Part shown: in pieces, positions 54,701 to 63,524 of the stretch
Position numbering within the stretch: position 1 is the stretch's first letter
Layout: each line of letters opens with the position of its first letter
DNA from: Paenibacillus sp. Soil766
GTDB lineage: Bacteria > Bacillota > Bacilli > Paenibacillales > NBRC-103111
Assembly: GCF_001428105.1 (NCBI RefSeq)
Contig: NZ_LMSJ01000054.1
Coordinates: forward strand, 124,001 to 188,000
Length of the DNA: 64,000 nucleotides
Direction: 5' to 3'
The notes under the pieces: generated by a model
What the model was told of the DNA's origin: nothing
Seen by the model: only the letters and a program-made list of their open reading frames with translations
Databases searched by the model: none
Made by a program: the position numbers and the translations under genes

Positions 54701-56319
54701 GTAATAATTTCCTCAAAGTTCGCATCAATTGGCGGATTCGTTACTTGTGCGAATAATTGTTTAAAATAGTTATAAAGCAGCTGCGGACGATCCGAAAGCA
54801 CCGCCAGTGGCGCATCCGTTCCCATGGAACCGATCGGATCCACACCTGTTTTGCCCATAGGCTCAAGGGTCTTACGCAGTTGTTCGAAGGTATAACCAAA
54901 TGCTTGCTGGCGCTGTAGAATGGTATCATGGTCAGAACCAAGAACAATTGGCGCATCTTCGAGATCCTCTAGAGAAACGAGATGCTCATTCAACCAATCC
55001 CGATACGGCTGCTCGCTAGCGATGCCGCTCTTGATTTCATCATCCGTCACGATGCGGCCTTCTACGGTATCGACAAGCAGCATACGTCCCGGTCTCAGAC
55101 GGTCTTTGTACAAAATACGCTCAGGCTCGATATCCAGCACGCCAACCTCGGATGCAAGCACGATGAAATCGTCCGTCGTTACATAATAACGAGAAGGACG
55201 CAAGCCGTTACGATCGAGAATCGCACCGATTTGACTGCCATCTGTGAAAGCAATCGCTGCAGGACCATCCCACGGCTCCATCAAGGTGCTGTGATATTCG
55301 TAGAATGCCTTTTTATCATCATCCATACCTTCATGTTTGGACCACGGTTCTGGCACCATCATCATGGCAGCATGCGGTAAGGAGCGTCCAGAGAGCATCA
55401 GAAACTCTAGTGTATTATCAAACATTTGAGAGTCGGAACCATCGGTATCAATAACAGGAAGAATGCGTTTGAAATCTTCACCAAATAATTCGGAGTCACA
55501 CATCGCTTGACGCGCGTGCATCCAGTTGACGTTGCCACGAAGTGTATTGATCTCACCATTATGAATCAAATAACGGTACGGATGCGCGCGTTCCCAACTT
55601 GGGAACGTATTGGTACTGAAACGGGAGTGAACAAGCGCTAGGGCAGATTCTACCTTCTCATCTTGCAATTCCACGTAGTATGCATCCACTTGCTCAGGTG
55701 TTAACATTCCTTTATATACAATTGTTCTGCTAGACAAGCTAGAATAGTAAAATTGCGATCCCGGATGGGATAGTTTGATAGCGTTTTCAGATAATTTTCG
55801 AATCATGTATAGCTTGCGCTCAAAATCAAGATTCGTCGCCGTATCTGCGCTTTGGCCGATAAACACCTGACGAACATACGGTTCAGCAGATATGGCAGAA
55901 TCCCCCAACGAACTGTTATTTGTTGGAACGGTTCTCCATCCAAGAAATTGCTGCCCTTCTTGTTTGACTATTCGCTCAATAGTACTTTCACAAGCTTGAC
56001 GCGCCTCTAATTCTTGAGGCAAATACACCATACCTACGCCATAACTGCCTGCAGTTGGAAGTTTGATGTTCTCTTGTTCACAGGCGGATTGAAAATACAT
56101 GTCTGGAATTTGCATCAAAATCCCTGCGCCATCTCCCGTATTCGGATCAGAACCTTGCCCGCCGCGATGATCCAAATTGCAAAGTACACGAAGCGCTTGC
56201 TTGACGATGGCATGAGATTTGACACCCTTGATATTGGCAACAAAGCCTATACCGCAAGCATCATGCTCATTCCTCGGATCGTACAATCCCTGTTTGGGAG
56301 GTAATCCATTAATAGTCAT
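51727..56319 (-). CDS. gltB: Glutamate synthase (NADPH) large subunit
   Basis: This is a ~1530-residue enzyme converting glutamine and 2-oxoglutarate to two glutamates. The class II amidotransferase domain starts at Cys22 ([14 protein letters not shown]), after a 21-residue propeptide that is cleaved off. The FMN synthase domain and the 3Fe-4S cluster ([15 protein letters not shown], near residue 1135) follow, then the C-terminal beta-helix ([21 protein letters not shown]). The ATG at 56319 has AGAAAGG nine bases upstream; a TTG at 56328 is less likely. No frameshift is seen along its length. Confidence 0.98.
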   Translation of the reverse strand: MTINGLPPKQGLYDPRNEHDACGIGFVANIKGVKSHAIVKQALRVLCNLDHRGGQGSDPNTGDGAGILMQIPDMYFQSACEQENIKLPTAGSYGVGMVYLPQELEARQACESTIERIVKQEGQQFLGWRTVPTNNSSLGDSAISAEPYVRQVFIGQSADTATNLDFERKLYMIRKLSENAIKLSHPGSQFYYSSLSSRTIVYKGMLTPEQVDAYYVELQDEKVESALALVHSRFSTNTFPSWERAHPYRYLIHNGEINTLRGNVNWMHARQAMCDSELFGEDFKRILPVIDTDGSDSQMFDNTLEFLMLSGRSLPHAAMMMVPEPWSKHEGMDDDKKAFYEYHSTLMEPWDGPAAIAFTDGSQIGAILDRNGLRPSRYYVTTDDFIVLASEVGVLDIEPERILYKDRLRPGRMLLVDTVEGRIVTDDEIKSGIASEQPYRDWLNEHLVSLEDLEDAPIVLGSDHDTILQRQQAFGYTFEQLRKTLEPMGKTGVDPIGSMGTDAPLAVLSDRPQLLYNYFKQLFAQVTNPPIDANFEEIITAQGTTIGPERNLIKPEPESCRQIRLKSPFLSNEELAKLRHIQRDGFKTVTLSTLFEASAGTAGLERAMQDLYVAADQAIEGGATLIILSDRGVDSAKAPIPALLATSGLHHHLIRQGTRTKVSLLVESGEPREVHHFALLLGYGAGAINPYLALETLDDMIQRKQLVGVDHEKAIYNYIKAVTKGVVKVLAKMGISTIQSYRGAQIFEAIGLSQELVDSYFTWTYTPVGGIGIEMVAKEALMRHSRAFSEQAGRDRVLDTGGDLQWRRDGEDHIYTPETVHALQSAVRTNNYGMYKNFSKLVKREDEKYMALRGLLSFKGGRTPIPIEEVEPIESIFKRFKTGAMSYGSISKEAHETIAIAMNRIGGKSNTGEGGEHPERFTPDANGDLRRSSIKQVASGRFGVTSHYLVNADEIQIKMAQGAKPGEGGQLPGTKVYPWVAEVRGVTPGVGLISPPPHHDIYSIEDLAELIHDLKNANPRARISVKLVSEVGVGTIAAGVAKGKADVVLISGYDGGTGASPQTSIRHAGLPWELGLAETHQTLVLNNLRSRIVVETDGKLMTGRDVVIAALLGAEEFGFATTPLITIGCVMMRVCHLDTCPVGVATQNPELRKKFAGDPQHVVNFMTFIANDVREMMAELGFRTIEEMVGRTDILESKPAVEHWKAKGVDLSPLLHQPDMGAEVGRFCSMQQDHGLDRSLDVTKLLEICEPAIERKEHVHAILPITNVNRVVGTIVGSEVTRRHGVEGLPHDTIRLHFEGSAGQSFGAFVPKGITLSLEGDANDYVGKGLSGGKLAIFPSSKSAFVPEENVIIGNTAFYGATDGDAYIRGIAGERFCVRNSGVRAVVEGVGDHGCEYMTGGRVVVLGSTGRNFAAGMSGGIAYVLDEKGDFQSKVNKEMVYLEQLEETYEMNELKTMIQHHATFTDSSVAHRVIQHWDEYVWKFVKVIPKDYKRMFDAIEKVKRSGLSQQEAVMVAFEANMRDVSRVGGN

Positions 56320-56503
56320 GTTGTGCAACCTTTCTTCCCTCGTTTTTCGCTGGACTTTGTTAAACGCCTGCTTTAAAGTGTTAAAAAGTAAAAATTCACT
56401 GCTTCATATTTCGACTACATCCGCAATAAGTAGAGGAAATATTCTCAATATTTTTTATATTATATTAACACTTGGGTTCCTATAGTTCAATTTAAAAATA
56501 TTT

Positions 56504-56525
56504 AAAATGAAAAGGTTTTCATTTT
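56504..56525. promoter_or_regulatory. 22-bp palindrome upstream of gltB
   Basis: AAAATGAAAA-GG-TTTTCATTTT is a perfect palindrome 185 bases upstream of gltB and 169 before the HD gene. It lies in a 374-base gap (56320-56693) that is otherwise AT-rich and without a gene. It could serve as an operator for either divergent gene. Confidence 0.55.
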
Positions 56526-56693
56526 AATAGAGTCGCCAGTTGAATCATATTGTAAAGGCATGATCAATTATCTTATTTCCTATATAAGTACGACAGGCTG
56601 TGCATGTGATAGCAAACTTTCTATGTTTCATGCTATGATAGCTAATACCGCTAGAACATACATCCAGATTCCACATCTTAGGAGGAGCTCTGT

Positions 56694-57671
56694 TTGAGTA
56701 TACAGCATACTTTTGGGGACGGCATGATTAGTGAGCCTCTTTATCAATGGCAGCTAGAAGCTCATCCGGTTGAAATTGAGCTTTTCCGCTCAAAGCCGGT
56801 ACGCCGCCTGAAGTTTTTACATCATTTCGGAGCATCTGCTCTATTTTCACCACTCACACATTCACGTTTCGAACATACGGTTGGCGTTTGGTCACTCATG
56901 GCTCACTTTTGCCCAGAAGAACCTCATCTGCGCATTGCGGCACTGCTCCATGATATCGGGCATCTGCCTTTCTCCCATGCGGTTGAGCGGACTCTTGGGT
57001 ATAATCATCATCGTCAAACCGAACAGTTAATCGGGCAAGGTGTCATCGCAGATATTTTGATTAAACACGGCATTTCACCGCGGGCTATTATGGATATTTT
57101 GAAACAAGCAACACCGCTAACGAACCCGTCAACGGTTCTTGGACTCGATCACTTGGATAGCTTCCTGCGCGATACTTACTATGCGGGTCGTCAGACGCTG
57201 CCGCCTTCGGAATTAGTGAAAGGACTTCGCTTACGCGGACCCTACATAGAAGCGGATGAGGCTTCTGCCACGGCGCTTATTGATGCTATTGTTGAAGAGC
57301 ACCGACTCATCCTGCACCCGCAGTTTCTAGCTATGGATGCGCTACTAGCGAAAGCAACGGCACATCATTGCGAAGCAAACCCAGGCATGAAGGATCGAAT
57401 CCCCGCGCTCATGGATCATGAATTGATTCAGGAGCTGCTGCAGAGCAATAATGAGACGGCTCGTGATACGATTCATGTGCTCATGTATGAGCCTCATCGC
57501 ATTCAAATTACACAAGAACCCGTGCCAGGCAGCATCGAAGTTAAGATCGGGAAGGTTTACAAGAAACAACCGCTAATTGGCGACAAACTCGCCTCTGAAG
57601 TTAGCTTTCAAGCCGCTGTGAAGCTGGCTGAGCTGGATAGCATGGCCGCAACTTATTTTTTCACCATATAA
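56694..57671 (+). CDS. HD-domain phosphohydrolase
   Basis: This is a 325-residue HD hydrolase with the metal-binding HSRFEHTVGVWSL (first His), LLHDIGHLPFSHAVE (HD) and a later LDHLDSFLRDTYYAG. It resembles SAMHD1/YwfO-type nucleotide-phosphate hydrolases. The substrate is probably a (d)NTP or signalling nucleotide, but that cannot be shown. The start is TTG after GGAGGAG. A thymidine kinase gene follows by 26 bases. Confidence 0.92.
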   Translation: MSIQHTFGDGMISEPLYQWQLEAHPVEIELFRSKPVRRLKFLHHFGASALFSPLTHSRFEHTVGVWSLMAHFCPEEPHLRIAALLHDIGHLPFSHAVERTLGYNHHRQTEQLIGQGVIADILIKHGISPRAIMDILKQATPLTNPSTVLGLDHLDSFLRDTYYAGRQTLPPSELVKGLRLRGPYIEADEASATALIDAIVEEHRLILHPQFLAMDALLAKATAHHCEANPGMKDRIPALMDHELIQELLQSNNETARDTIHVLMYEPHRIQITQEPVPGSIEVKIGKVYKKQPLIGDKLASEVSFQAAVKLAELDSMAATYFFTI

Positions 57672-57697
57672 ACATCCGCAGAAGGGACTGTCCCAGC

Positions 57698-58273
57698 TTG
57701 GCAAAATTGTACTTTCGTTATGGCACGATGAATAGCGGTAAATCGATTGAAGTCTTACGCGTTGCTCATAATTATGAGGAACAGGGCAAAAAGGTACTTC
57801 TCCTCACTTCCGTTATGGATGACCGCTTCGGTGTCGGTAAGGTCGCTTCCCGCATCGGTATGCAAAAAGGAGCCATCGTCGTAGACGAACATTTGGATAT
57901 GGTCGCTTTAGCGCAGACCGAGCGCCCGAATTGCATCCTGGTCGATGAGGCTCAGTTCTTGAACAAAGCCCAAGTCTCTCAGTTGATTGAAGTCGTCGAT
58001 GAGCTGGATATTCCCGTTATCGCTTATGGGCTTCGCGCTGATTTCATGGGACAATTATTTGAAGGCAGCAATGCACTTTTGGCTGTGGCTGATACAATCG
58101 AGGAAATTAAAACCGTTTGTTGGTATTGTGATAAAAAGGCGATCATGAATATGCGTTGTAAAGACGGCGTTCCTATCTTCCATGGTGAGCAGATCCAGAT
58201 CGGCGGGAATGAAAGCTACGTTCCTGTATGTCGCAAATGCTATGCATCCAAGAAGAAAACAGATCACATCTAG
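57698..58273 (+). CDS. tdk: Thymidine kinase
   Basis: This is a 191-residue type II thymidine kinase with P-loop FRYGTMNSGKSIEVLR, Walker B ILVDEAQFLN, the lasso region YGLRADFMGQLFEGS, and four zinc-binding Cys (CWYCDKKA, CRKCYASK). It phosphorylates thymidine for salvage. The TTG start at 57698 has AGAAGGGA somewhat far upstream. It follows an HD hydrolase and precedes the glycosyltransferase closely. Confidence 0.97.
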   Translation: MAKLYFRYGTMNSGKSIEVLRVAHNYEEQGKKVLLLTSVMDDRFGVGKVASRIGMQKGAIVVDEHLDMVALAQTERPNCILVDEAQFLNKAQVSQLIEVVDELDIPVIAYGLRADFMGQLFEGSNALLAVADTIEEIKTVCWYCDKKAIMNMRCKDGVPIFHGEQIQIGGNESYVPVCRKCYASKKKTDHI

Positions 58274-58308
58274 GATGGATATGGTATTTACAAAGAAAGG
58301 TGAGTTCC

Positions 58309-59487
58309 TTGCGTAAAAAACGGATTTTGCTATTATCTGAGGGCTTCGGGAAAGGACATACACAAGCTGCTCATGCGCTGTCTGGCGAGCTTCGACAATC
58401 CTCGTCAGACATGATTACCCGCGTGATTGAGCTTGGCGCTTTTTTACATCCTACCTTAGCACCTTGGGTCTTCTCGGCATACCGCCGCACGGTGACTTCA
58501 CAACCTAGACTCTATGGTATGCTGTATCGAAATCACTATGATAAAAGGCCGAGCCGTGTAGCGAGTCTTGTGCTGCATCGCATCTTTTACTCTCAGGCGA
58601 AAGCGGTTATTAAGCAGTTGAAACCGGATTTGATCGTCTGTACGCACCCGTTTCCAAATATTATTGTCTCTAGATTAAAACGCGCAGGACTGAATGTACC
58701 TCTCTTCACCGTGATCACCGATTACGATGTTCATGGGACGTGGATCGACTCCGCTGTAGATAAATATTTGGTATCCACTCCCCTTGTTAGAGACCGTCTC
58801 TTAGACTGCGGCGTCCAGGACAAGCGTATTGAGGTGACAGGAATTCCTGTTCACCCCAATTTCCGCAAAGCTCATAGCAAGGAACAAATTCGGCAGGAAT
58901 TCGGACTCAAAGCCATGCCTACGGTCATGGTTATGGGCGGCGGTTGGGGTGTTTTTAAAAAGGAAGAAAAGGAAGAGCTGCTGACCTATCTGGCAAGTTG
59001 GAGCAGGGATATTCAGCTGCTGATCTGTCTGGGCACCAACGAAAAAGCGCGACTCCAGCTGCTGGAGGAGGACGTTTTCCGTCAGCCGAATGTCCATCTT
59101 ATTGGCTATACCACCGAGATTAGCAAGCTGATGGATATCTCCGATTTGCTGATTACTAAGCCGGGCGGGATGACCTGTACAGAGGCAATGGCCAAAGGTA
59201 TCCCCATGCTGTTCTACAGCCCGATTCCTGGACAAGAAGAAAAGAACTGCACTTATTTTCAGGAAAATGGGTACGGTCAGCGCATCACATCTGTCGCGAT
59301 GATTGACCACTGGTTTAAACTGCTGCTCGAGCAATATCCCGAGCTTGCAAAGCGGAGAACTGACATCTGTGATGAGCAGAATGAGGAAGAACGAAGCTGT
59401 GCAACAGCGATCATTGCGTACCTAGAGCAGTCGGATAAACGTTCCTATATTCAGGCATCATCAAAAACACCGCTCATACAATGGTAG
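58309..59487 (+). CDS. Glycolipid glycosyltransferase (MGDG synthase/UgtP-like)
   Basis: This is a ~392-residue GT28-type enzyme: the Gly-rich start KRILLLSEGFGKGHTQAAHAL, FPNIIVSRLKRAG, VITDYDVHGTW, and the donor-binding C-terminal MGGGWGVFKKEEK and TKPGGMTCTEAMAKG. It resembles diacylglycerol glucosyltransferases that transfer sugars to diacylglycerol. The TTG at 58309 has GAAAGGTGAG upstream. Its stop lies in the loop of a strong hairpin that covers the next gene's ribosome binding site. Confidence 0.93.
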   Translation: MRKKRILLLSEGFGKGHTQAAHALSGELRQSSSDMITRVIELGAFLHPTLAPWVFSAYRRTVTSQPRLYGMLYRNHYDKRPSRVASLVLHRIFYSQAKAVIKQLKPDLIVCTHPFPNIIVSRLKRAGLNVPLFTVITDYDVHGTWIDSAVDKYLVSTPLVRDRLLDCGVQDKRIEVTGIPVHPNFRKAHSKEQIRQEFGLKAMPTVMVMGGGWGVFKKEEKEELLTYLASWSRDIQLLICLGTNEKARLQLLEEDVFRQPNVHLIGYTTEISKLMDISDLLITKPGGMTCTEAMAKGIPMLFYSPIPGQEEKNCTYFQENGYGQRITSVAMIDHWFKLLLEQYPELAKRRTDICDEQNEEERSCATAIIAYLEQSDKRSYIQASSKTPLIQW

Positions 59488-59510
59488 TATCCATTGTGAG
59501 GGCGGTGTTT
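59465..59510 (+). promoter_or_regulatory. Strong hairpin masking the next gene's ribosome binding site
   Basis: Twenty bases (59465-59484) pair with 59491-59510 with one mismatch around loop TAGTAT. The 3' arm contains GAGGGCGGTG, the apparent ribosome binding site of the gene at 59515. Only a short T stretch follows, so it may be a weak terminator or a translation regulator. Confidence 0.7.
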
Positions 59511-59514
59511 CGTT

Positions 59515-60015
59515 ATGAATCCCATTCACCGATTCGGCAAGCAGGCTATTTTTGCTTACTTAGTAATCTGGTTTGTCGGCAGCCTATGGATGATGGCCGT
59601 GATTGGAAGCGCATCTTTCGAACGCAAGATAATGGGGATTGATTTCGCCATCTTTCATGAGTATGCCATCTTTGGCTTCGCAGGATCACTAGGTGGTGCT
59701 TTATATGGTCTGCGCATGTTCCACGAGCATTATCAAGAGTTGACCACGCAGTGGATCTACTGGTATCTCATGCGGCCTGTGCTTTGCTTCGGCTCTGCGA
59801 TCATCACCATTATTCTATTCGAGAGTGGCATTATGCTTCTGCAAGTAGATGACTCGATGTCCGCGCGTATCAGCATCGCCTTTCTGACCGGTTACGGCTA
59901 CGGGAAGTTTATGGAAAAGCTGCGTGATCTAACTTCGACGTTCTTCAATGGTAAGAATACGAATGGGACGAACGGTAATGGGAATGGAAACGGGAGTGAT
60001 ACGCCTACGAAGTGA
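59515..60015 (+). CDS. Membrane protein with Asn-Gly repeat tail, function unknown
   Basis: This is a 166-residue protein with about four helices (AIFAYLVIWFVGSLWMMAV, YAIFGFAGSLGGALYGL, VLCFGSAIITIILFES, RISIAFLTGYGYG), which resembles the YtrH family by size and layout. The last ~18 residues are a run of Asn-Gly/Thr-Gly dipeptides encoded by AAYGGN hexamers. The ATG follows GAGGGCGGTG, which is locked in the hairpin described above. It may be cotranscribed with the glycosyltransferase. Confidence 0.78.
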   Translation: MNPIHRFGKQAIFAYLVIWFVGSLWMMAVIGSASFERKIMGIDFAIFHEYAIFGFAGSLGGALYGLRMFHEHYQELTTQWIYWYLMRPVLCFGSAIITIILFESGIMLLQVDDSMSARISIAFLTGYGYGKFMEKLRDLTSTFFNGKNTNGTNGNGNGNGSDTPTK

Positions 60016-60055
60016 GTGGGTCTGTGGCGTTGCAGGGTTAGTGGGCGAAGCATAT

Positions 60056-60131
60056 CCCAACGCGGGCAAATCCTGGGCGCGCGTTGGGTCGCCGACGCAT
60101 GGCGGCGGTCAAACCCCATGCGACACCGTCG
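60056..60131. other. Structured, GC-rich intergenic segment
   Basis: CCCAACGCG (60056-60064) pairs with CGCGTTGGG (60080-60088). Downstream, CGCATGG (60096-60102) pairs with CCATGCG (60116-60122), within an outer CCGACG/CGTCGG. No coding frame is supported. It could be an unannotated RNA or a gene remnant. Confidence 0.45.
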
Positions 60132-60165
60132 GAGATGACGGACTGCACCCGAATAACTGGAAAAT

Positions 60166-60326
60166 CTCCATCTATTTATTTCTAAATCAACTACAAATTG
60201 GGCTTAGATGTAAATAGTACAGTTAATTCCGCCAAATTGGAGCCTTTCAACAACTATCGGCTCATTTAGCTACAGGAAATCCATCTAATCACTGAAAACA
60301 CGAAAATTCGGCCGAAATAGATGGAG
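60166..60326. repeat. 161-bp element with 12-bp terminal inverted repeats
   Basis: CTCCATCTATTT (60166-60177) and AAATAGATGGAG (60315-60326) are perfect inverted ends. Inside lies AGGAAATCCATCTAAT (60274-60289), also present in inverse orientation at 23863-23878. This suggests a dispersed intergenic element. The rest of 60327-60555 has GTGCTGACG-type short repeats and no gene. Confidence 0.65.
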
Positions 60327-60557
60327 GAAATCCATTTATCATGCTGTGGGAGTGAGTTTGTGCTGACGAGTGATGATGGTGATGATGGTGAATGTGTGCT
60401 GACGTGTGCTGACGCTGAATGTGGTGCATGTTTCGGTAAATGGTGCGGTACCGAGTGGATGGATGGCTGAGTAGCAGAGTTGTTGTGTTCTATGAGTAGA
60501 CACTGCTGTGTGATGCGATACGGTGGCGCGTAGTTGAGGTGAGTATCCGGAAAGCAA

Positions 60558-60597
60558 ACAAAAAGCCACCGCGCGAAGACAGCCGCGGTGGCTTTTT
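60558..60597. terminator. Bidirectional terminator before Ycf48-like gene
   Basis: AAGCCACCGCG/CGCGGTGGCTT is perfect, with T runs on both strands; it serves the minus-strand gene ending at 60601. Confidence 0.9.
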
Positions 60598-60600
60598 GCT

Positions 60601-61791
60601 TTAGGGTGCATCGAACGTATGCACCTTATTCCAGTTCACACCACCGCTGCGGGTGGTGTACATGACGCTCGGCTGCTCATTGTCATTCGTGATGAGCCAG
60701 CCGCTATTCGCGTCTGCCATGCCCAGCAGCAGCTCGCCATACCCGGTGAACGACTCCGTGCCGTTCACCCAGGTCTTGCCGCCGTCCTTCGTCCAGCCGA
60801 CGGAGTTCGGCTTGTCGCACGCCGGGCAGCTGCCGCCCATGAACGCTACGTCGGTGTTCACGACGTAGAGAGGGCCGGGCTTCGAGCCCGTGTTCTTCGG
60901 CCCCGTGTTCTCCCCCATAGGGAAGCCAGGGGCCGGTCCTCCACCAGCTGTGCTGTTCACCAGCACGGTCTGCCAGGTCTTCCCGCCGTCTTTCGTGTGA
61001 AACAGCGAATATGATGTTTGGGTCATCCCCGATTCACCAATCAGCTCGATCCACGCGTCATCCACACCAGCGGAACGAATGACGTTACCTGTCAATGTCG
61101 CCACGGTTGGGCGTGACATGACGGACTTCCAATTTTGCCCGCCATCCTGCGTTCTCAAGACCTCGATCGTGTCTTTCACTTGCCGAATGGCCCAGCCGTT
61201 CTTGACATCATGGAAATAAGCATCCCCTTGTATACCCACAGGTACAGGAAGTTTTGCCCATTTAACTCCACCATCCACAGTCTGGGCATTGCCGCTAAAA
61301 GCTTCCTGCTTCGATACGAAGTGAAGGAATGCTTGGGTAGGAACGGTACCGACTGTCGACCAATGGGCACCGCCGTCATGCGTACTTAACAGCTTCCCCG
61401 TTCCTGCATCTGTTGCCCACGCATCCTGATCATTCAAGGCAAATAGCTGCCCCACCTCACCAATGTCCGTGTATTGCACCTTCCACTTCCCGCCACCGTC
61501 ATCGGTATGAGCGATCCACCCTTTGCCGCCAATCCAGCCCTTCCCAGCATCCGCTAGCCTCAGTGCAGTTATCCCTTTCATAAGAGACGTTGATCCCTCG
61601 CTGCCTCTGGTCGGCACGGTTGTAGGATCAGCTCCAGGTGTCGCAGGGGTTGTTGTTGGCTTCGTCTCCGCCACAGCACTCGAAATCGGTGTTTCCGAAA
61701 CCGTCACATTACCACTTGTCTGTCCGGAAGATTTACACCCTGTTAAGGCGAAACTTGTTATCGCTAACAGCAGCAGTGTTCTTTTTAACAT
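60601..61791 (-). CDS. Lipoprotein with Ycf48/BNR-like beta-propeller
   Basis: This is a ~396-residue lipoprotein: signal peptide MLKRTLLLLAITSFALTGC (lipobox LTGC) and a Ser/Thr/Pro-rich spacer. About six BNR-like repeats follow with the pattern TxDGGxxW (HTDDGGGKWKVQY, STHDGGAHWSTVG, RTQDGGQNWKSV, HTKDGGKTWQTV, TKDGGKTWVNG, TRSGGVNWNKV). These resemble photosystem-stability factor Ycf48/HCF136 folds, but the organism need not be photosynthetic. The ATG at 61791 has AAGGGAG eight bases upstream. Function unknown. Confidence 0.9.
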   Translation of the reverse strand: MLKRTLLLLAITSFALTGCKSSGQTSGNVTVSETPISSAVAETKPTTTPATPGADPTTVPTRGSEGSTSLMKGITALRLADAGKGWIGGKGWIAHTDDGGGKWKVQYTDIGEVGQLFALNDQDAWATDAGTGKLLSTHDGGAHWSTVGTVPTQAFLHFVSKQEAFSGNAQTVDGGVKWAKLPVPVGIQGDAYFHDVKNGWAIRQVKDTIEVLRTQDGGQNWKSVMSRPTVATLTGNVIRSAGVDDAWIELIGESGMTQTSYSLFHTKDGGKTWQTVLVNSTAGGGPAPGFPMGENTGPKNTGSKPGPLYVVNTDVAFMGGSCPACDKPNSVGWTKDGGKTWVNGTESFTGYGELLLGMADANSGWLITNDNEQPSVMYTTRSGGVNWNKVHTFDAP

Positions 61792-61982
61792 CATCATTAC
61801 TCCCTTCACTTCTATGTGTAGTTGATACTTCATTGACGTTATTCAAGATGGAAAAGTTGAACTTACTTCCTAACATCTTCCCCCATTTTCCGAGAAAATA
61901 GGCATGACTCACCCCCATTTGGAATACAATCGTAAACAAGAAGGGGGACTTTGTTACGGAAAGGGAAAGGGAGGAGGATCTG

Positions 61983-62999
61983 TTGAAATTCATTTGGGGC
62001 AAAAAGGAACTCACCTTCATGATCATTCCGGGTGCCAACCGCCATACCGTAAGATTCAAGCTTCCGCACAGTAGTCTCTATATTGTGCCAAGTGTACTCC
62101 TGCTTGTTGGGATTGGTTTTTTGGTGACGATTTACCTCATGAATACCCATTCTCATCAAACTCGAAACAGCATGCAGCAAGCTTTCGATGGACAAGAACG
62201 TCAATTGGTTGATCAAATTACACATAAAACAAGTGAAATTGAGCAGCTGCAGATTGATTTGATTGATCTGGCTCAGCAGGCCGAAGAATTTAAGGTAAAG
62301 CTAGAAGAAATCAAGAAAATAGATCATGTCATAGAGCTCATGAGTCAGCCAGAAGGCACAAACGGGACAAGCAAAAAAGTCGCAAGCACCCCGAGCACTA
62401 AGCCCGTGAATGGAACGAATGTTGATGTTGGCGGCATCGATGTACCTATCACTACGGATGATGTATCTACCCTCGTTAGCGACACCAAGCAAGGGCTCTT
62501 TTCCTTAGTTGGCGATATTAATGCGCTCCTCATCAATCTAAATGAATCCGAAGCCAAAATTAAAGAAGCTGAACACTTACGCAGTATTACGCCTACACTA
62601 TGGCCCATCGCCTCTCACAGCATTACCTCCGGCTTCGGCATCCGCATTGATCCTTTTACATTCAGGCCCTCCATGCATACAGGCTACGATATCGATGGTG
62701 AGTACAATGATCCCGTCTACGTAACTGCCGCAGGTAAAGTCATTGCAGTGGGCTATGATGGCGAGTTAGGCAACTATATTATCGTTGATCACGGCAGGGG
62801 CATTGAAACGGAGTATATGCATTTGAATAAAATATTGGTAAAACGCGGAGAATCTGTAACAAAAGGTCAGCATATCGGTCTTGTTGGTTCTACTGGACGC
62901 AGCACGGGCTCCCATCTTCATTATGAAGTTCATAAAAACGGTATCCAAATTGACCCTAAACCATATCTCATTTCAGATCGAAAGGATGAACGCAAATGA
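61983..62999 (+). CDS. Membrane-anchored M23 metallopeptidase, second copy
   Basis: This is a 338-residue protein with the layout of the copy at 38.9 kb: N-terminal MKFIWGKKELTFMIIPGAN, one helix (SLYIVPSVLLLVGIGFLVTI), a coiled coil (IEQLQIDLIDLAQQAEEFK), and a LytM domain (SMHTGYDIDGEYND, STGSHLHYEV). The TTG start has GGGAGGAGG five bases upstream. It overlaps the following bactofilin start by four bases (ATGA). It is a paralogue of the first copy. Confidence 0.95.
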   Translation: MKFIWGKKELTFMIIPGANRHTVRFKLPHSSLYIVPSVLLLVGIGFLVTIYLMNTHSHQTRNSMQQAFDGQERQLVDQITHKTSEIEQLQIDLIDLAQQAEEFKVKLEEIKKIDHVIELMSQPEGTNGTSKKVASTPSTKPVNGTNVDVGGIDVPITTDDVSTLVSDTKQGLFSLVGDINALLINLNESEAKIKEAEHLRSITPTLWPIASHSITSGFGIRIDPFTFRPSMHTGYDIDGEYNDPVYVTAAGKVIAVGYDGELGNYIIVDHGRGIETEYMHLNKILVKRGESVTKGQHIGLVGSTGRSTGSHLHYEVHKNGIQIDPKPYLISDRKDERK

Positions 63000-63448
63000 T
63001 TGGAAGCTCGAAGTTGAAACGAATCGATACGAAAACAACAGACACATTGATTGGAGCCAGTACGATCTGTGAAGGCAAAATAATGACCGAAGCCAGCCTT
63101 CGCATTGAGGGTCAAATGAACGGTGACATTGAATGTGCTGGTGACATTACGATTGGTGAGAACGCTGTCGTTCAATCAAATATCCATGCACGCGATGTGA
63201 TCGTAGCCGGCAAAGTGAAAGGCAACATTTATACCAAGGGCAAACTGATCGTGACAAGCTCAGGGGTCTTGATTGGAAATATTGATGTGCGGTCCTTCAT
63301 TATCGAGGAGGGTGGCATCTTCCAGGGAAGTAGTGCGATGAATGCAGCTGCGGTGCAGAATGATAAAAGCGGAGGCGGCAAAGTCATCGATGCCAAAGCG
63401 CATAAGCAGCAAAAAAGTGAGCAACAAGCTGCCTCTGGTGGGAGCTAG
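62996..63448 (+). CDS. Bactofilin, second copy
   Basis: This is a 150-residue bactofilin: TDTLIGASTICEGKIMTEAS, then GDIECAGDITIGENA and KGNIYTKGKLIVTSSG, with a disordered Gln/Lys/Ser-rich tail. It has the same length as the first copy (150 residues). Translation is coupled to the M23 peptidase by an ATGA overlap. The pair reproduces the 38.9-40.4 kb module, so it arose by duplication. It probably forms a filament that positions the peptidase. Confidence 0.96.
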   Translation: MIGSSKLKRIDTKTTDTLIGASTICEGKIMTEASLRIEGQMNGDIECAGDITIGENAVVQSNIHARDVIVAGKVKGNIYTKGKLIVTSSGVLIGNIDVRSFIIEEGGIFQGSSAMNAAAVQNDKSGGGKVIDAKAHKQQKSEQQAASGGS

Positions 63449-63463
63449 AGCAGCATTATATAC

Positions 63464-63512
63464 AAAGAGCTCGTCTTCATCCGCCTGTGGCGGGTGCGAC
63501 GAGCTCTTTCTC
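63464..63512. terminator. Bidirectional terminator between bactofilin and solute-binding gene
   Basis: AAAGAGCTCGTC/GACGAGCTCTTT (12 bp) with an inner CCGCC/GGCGG stem; A/T runs on both sides are short. Confidence 0.8.
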
Positions 63513-63524
63513 ATTCCCCTAATT

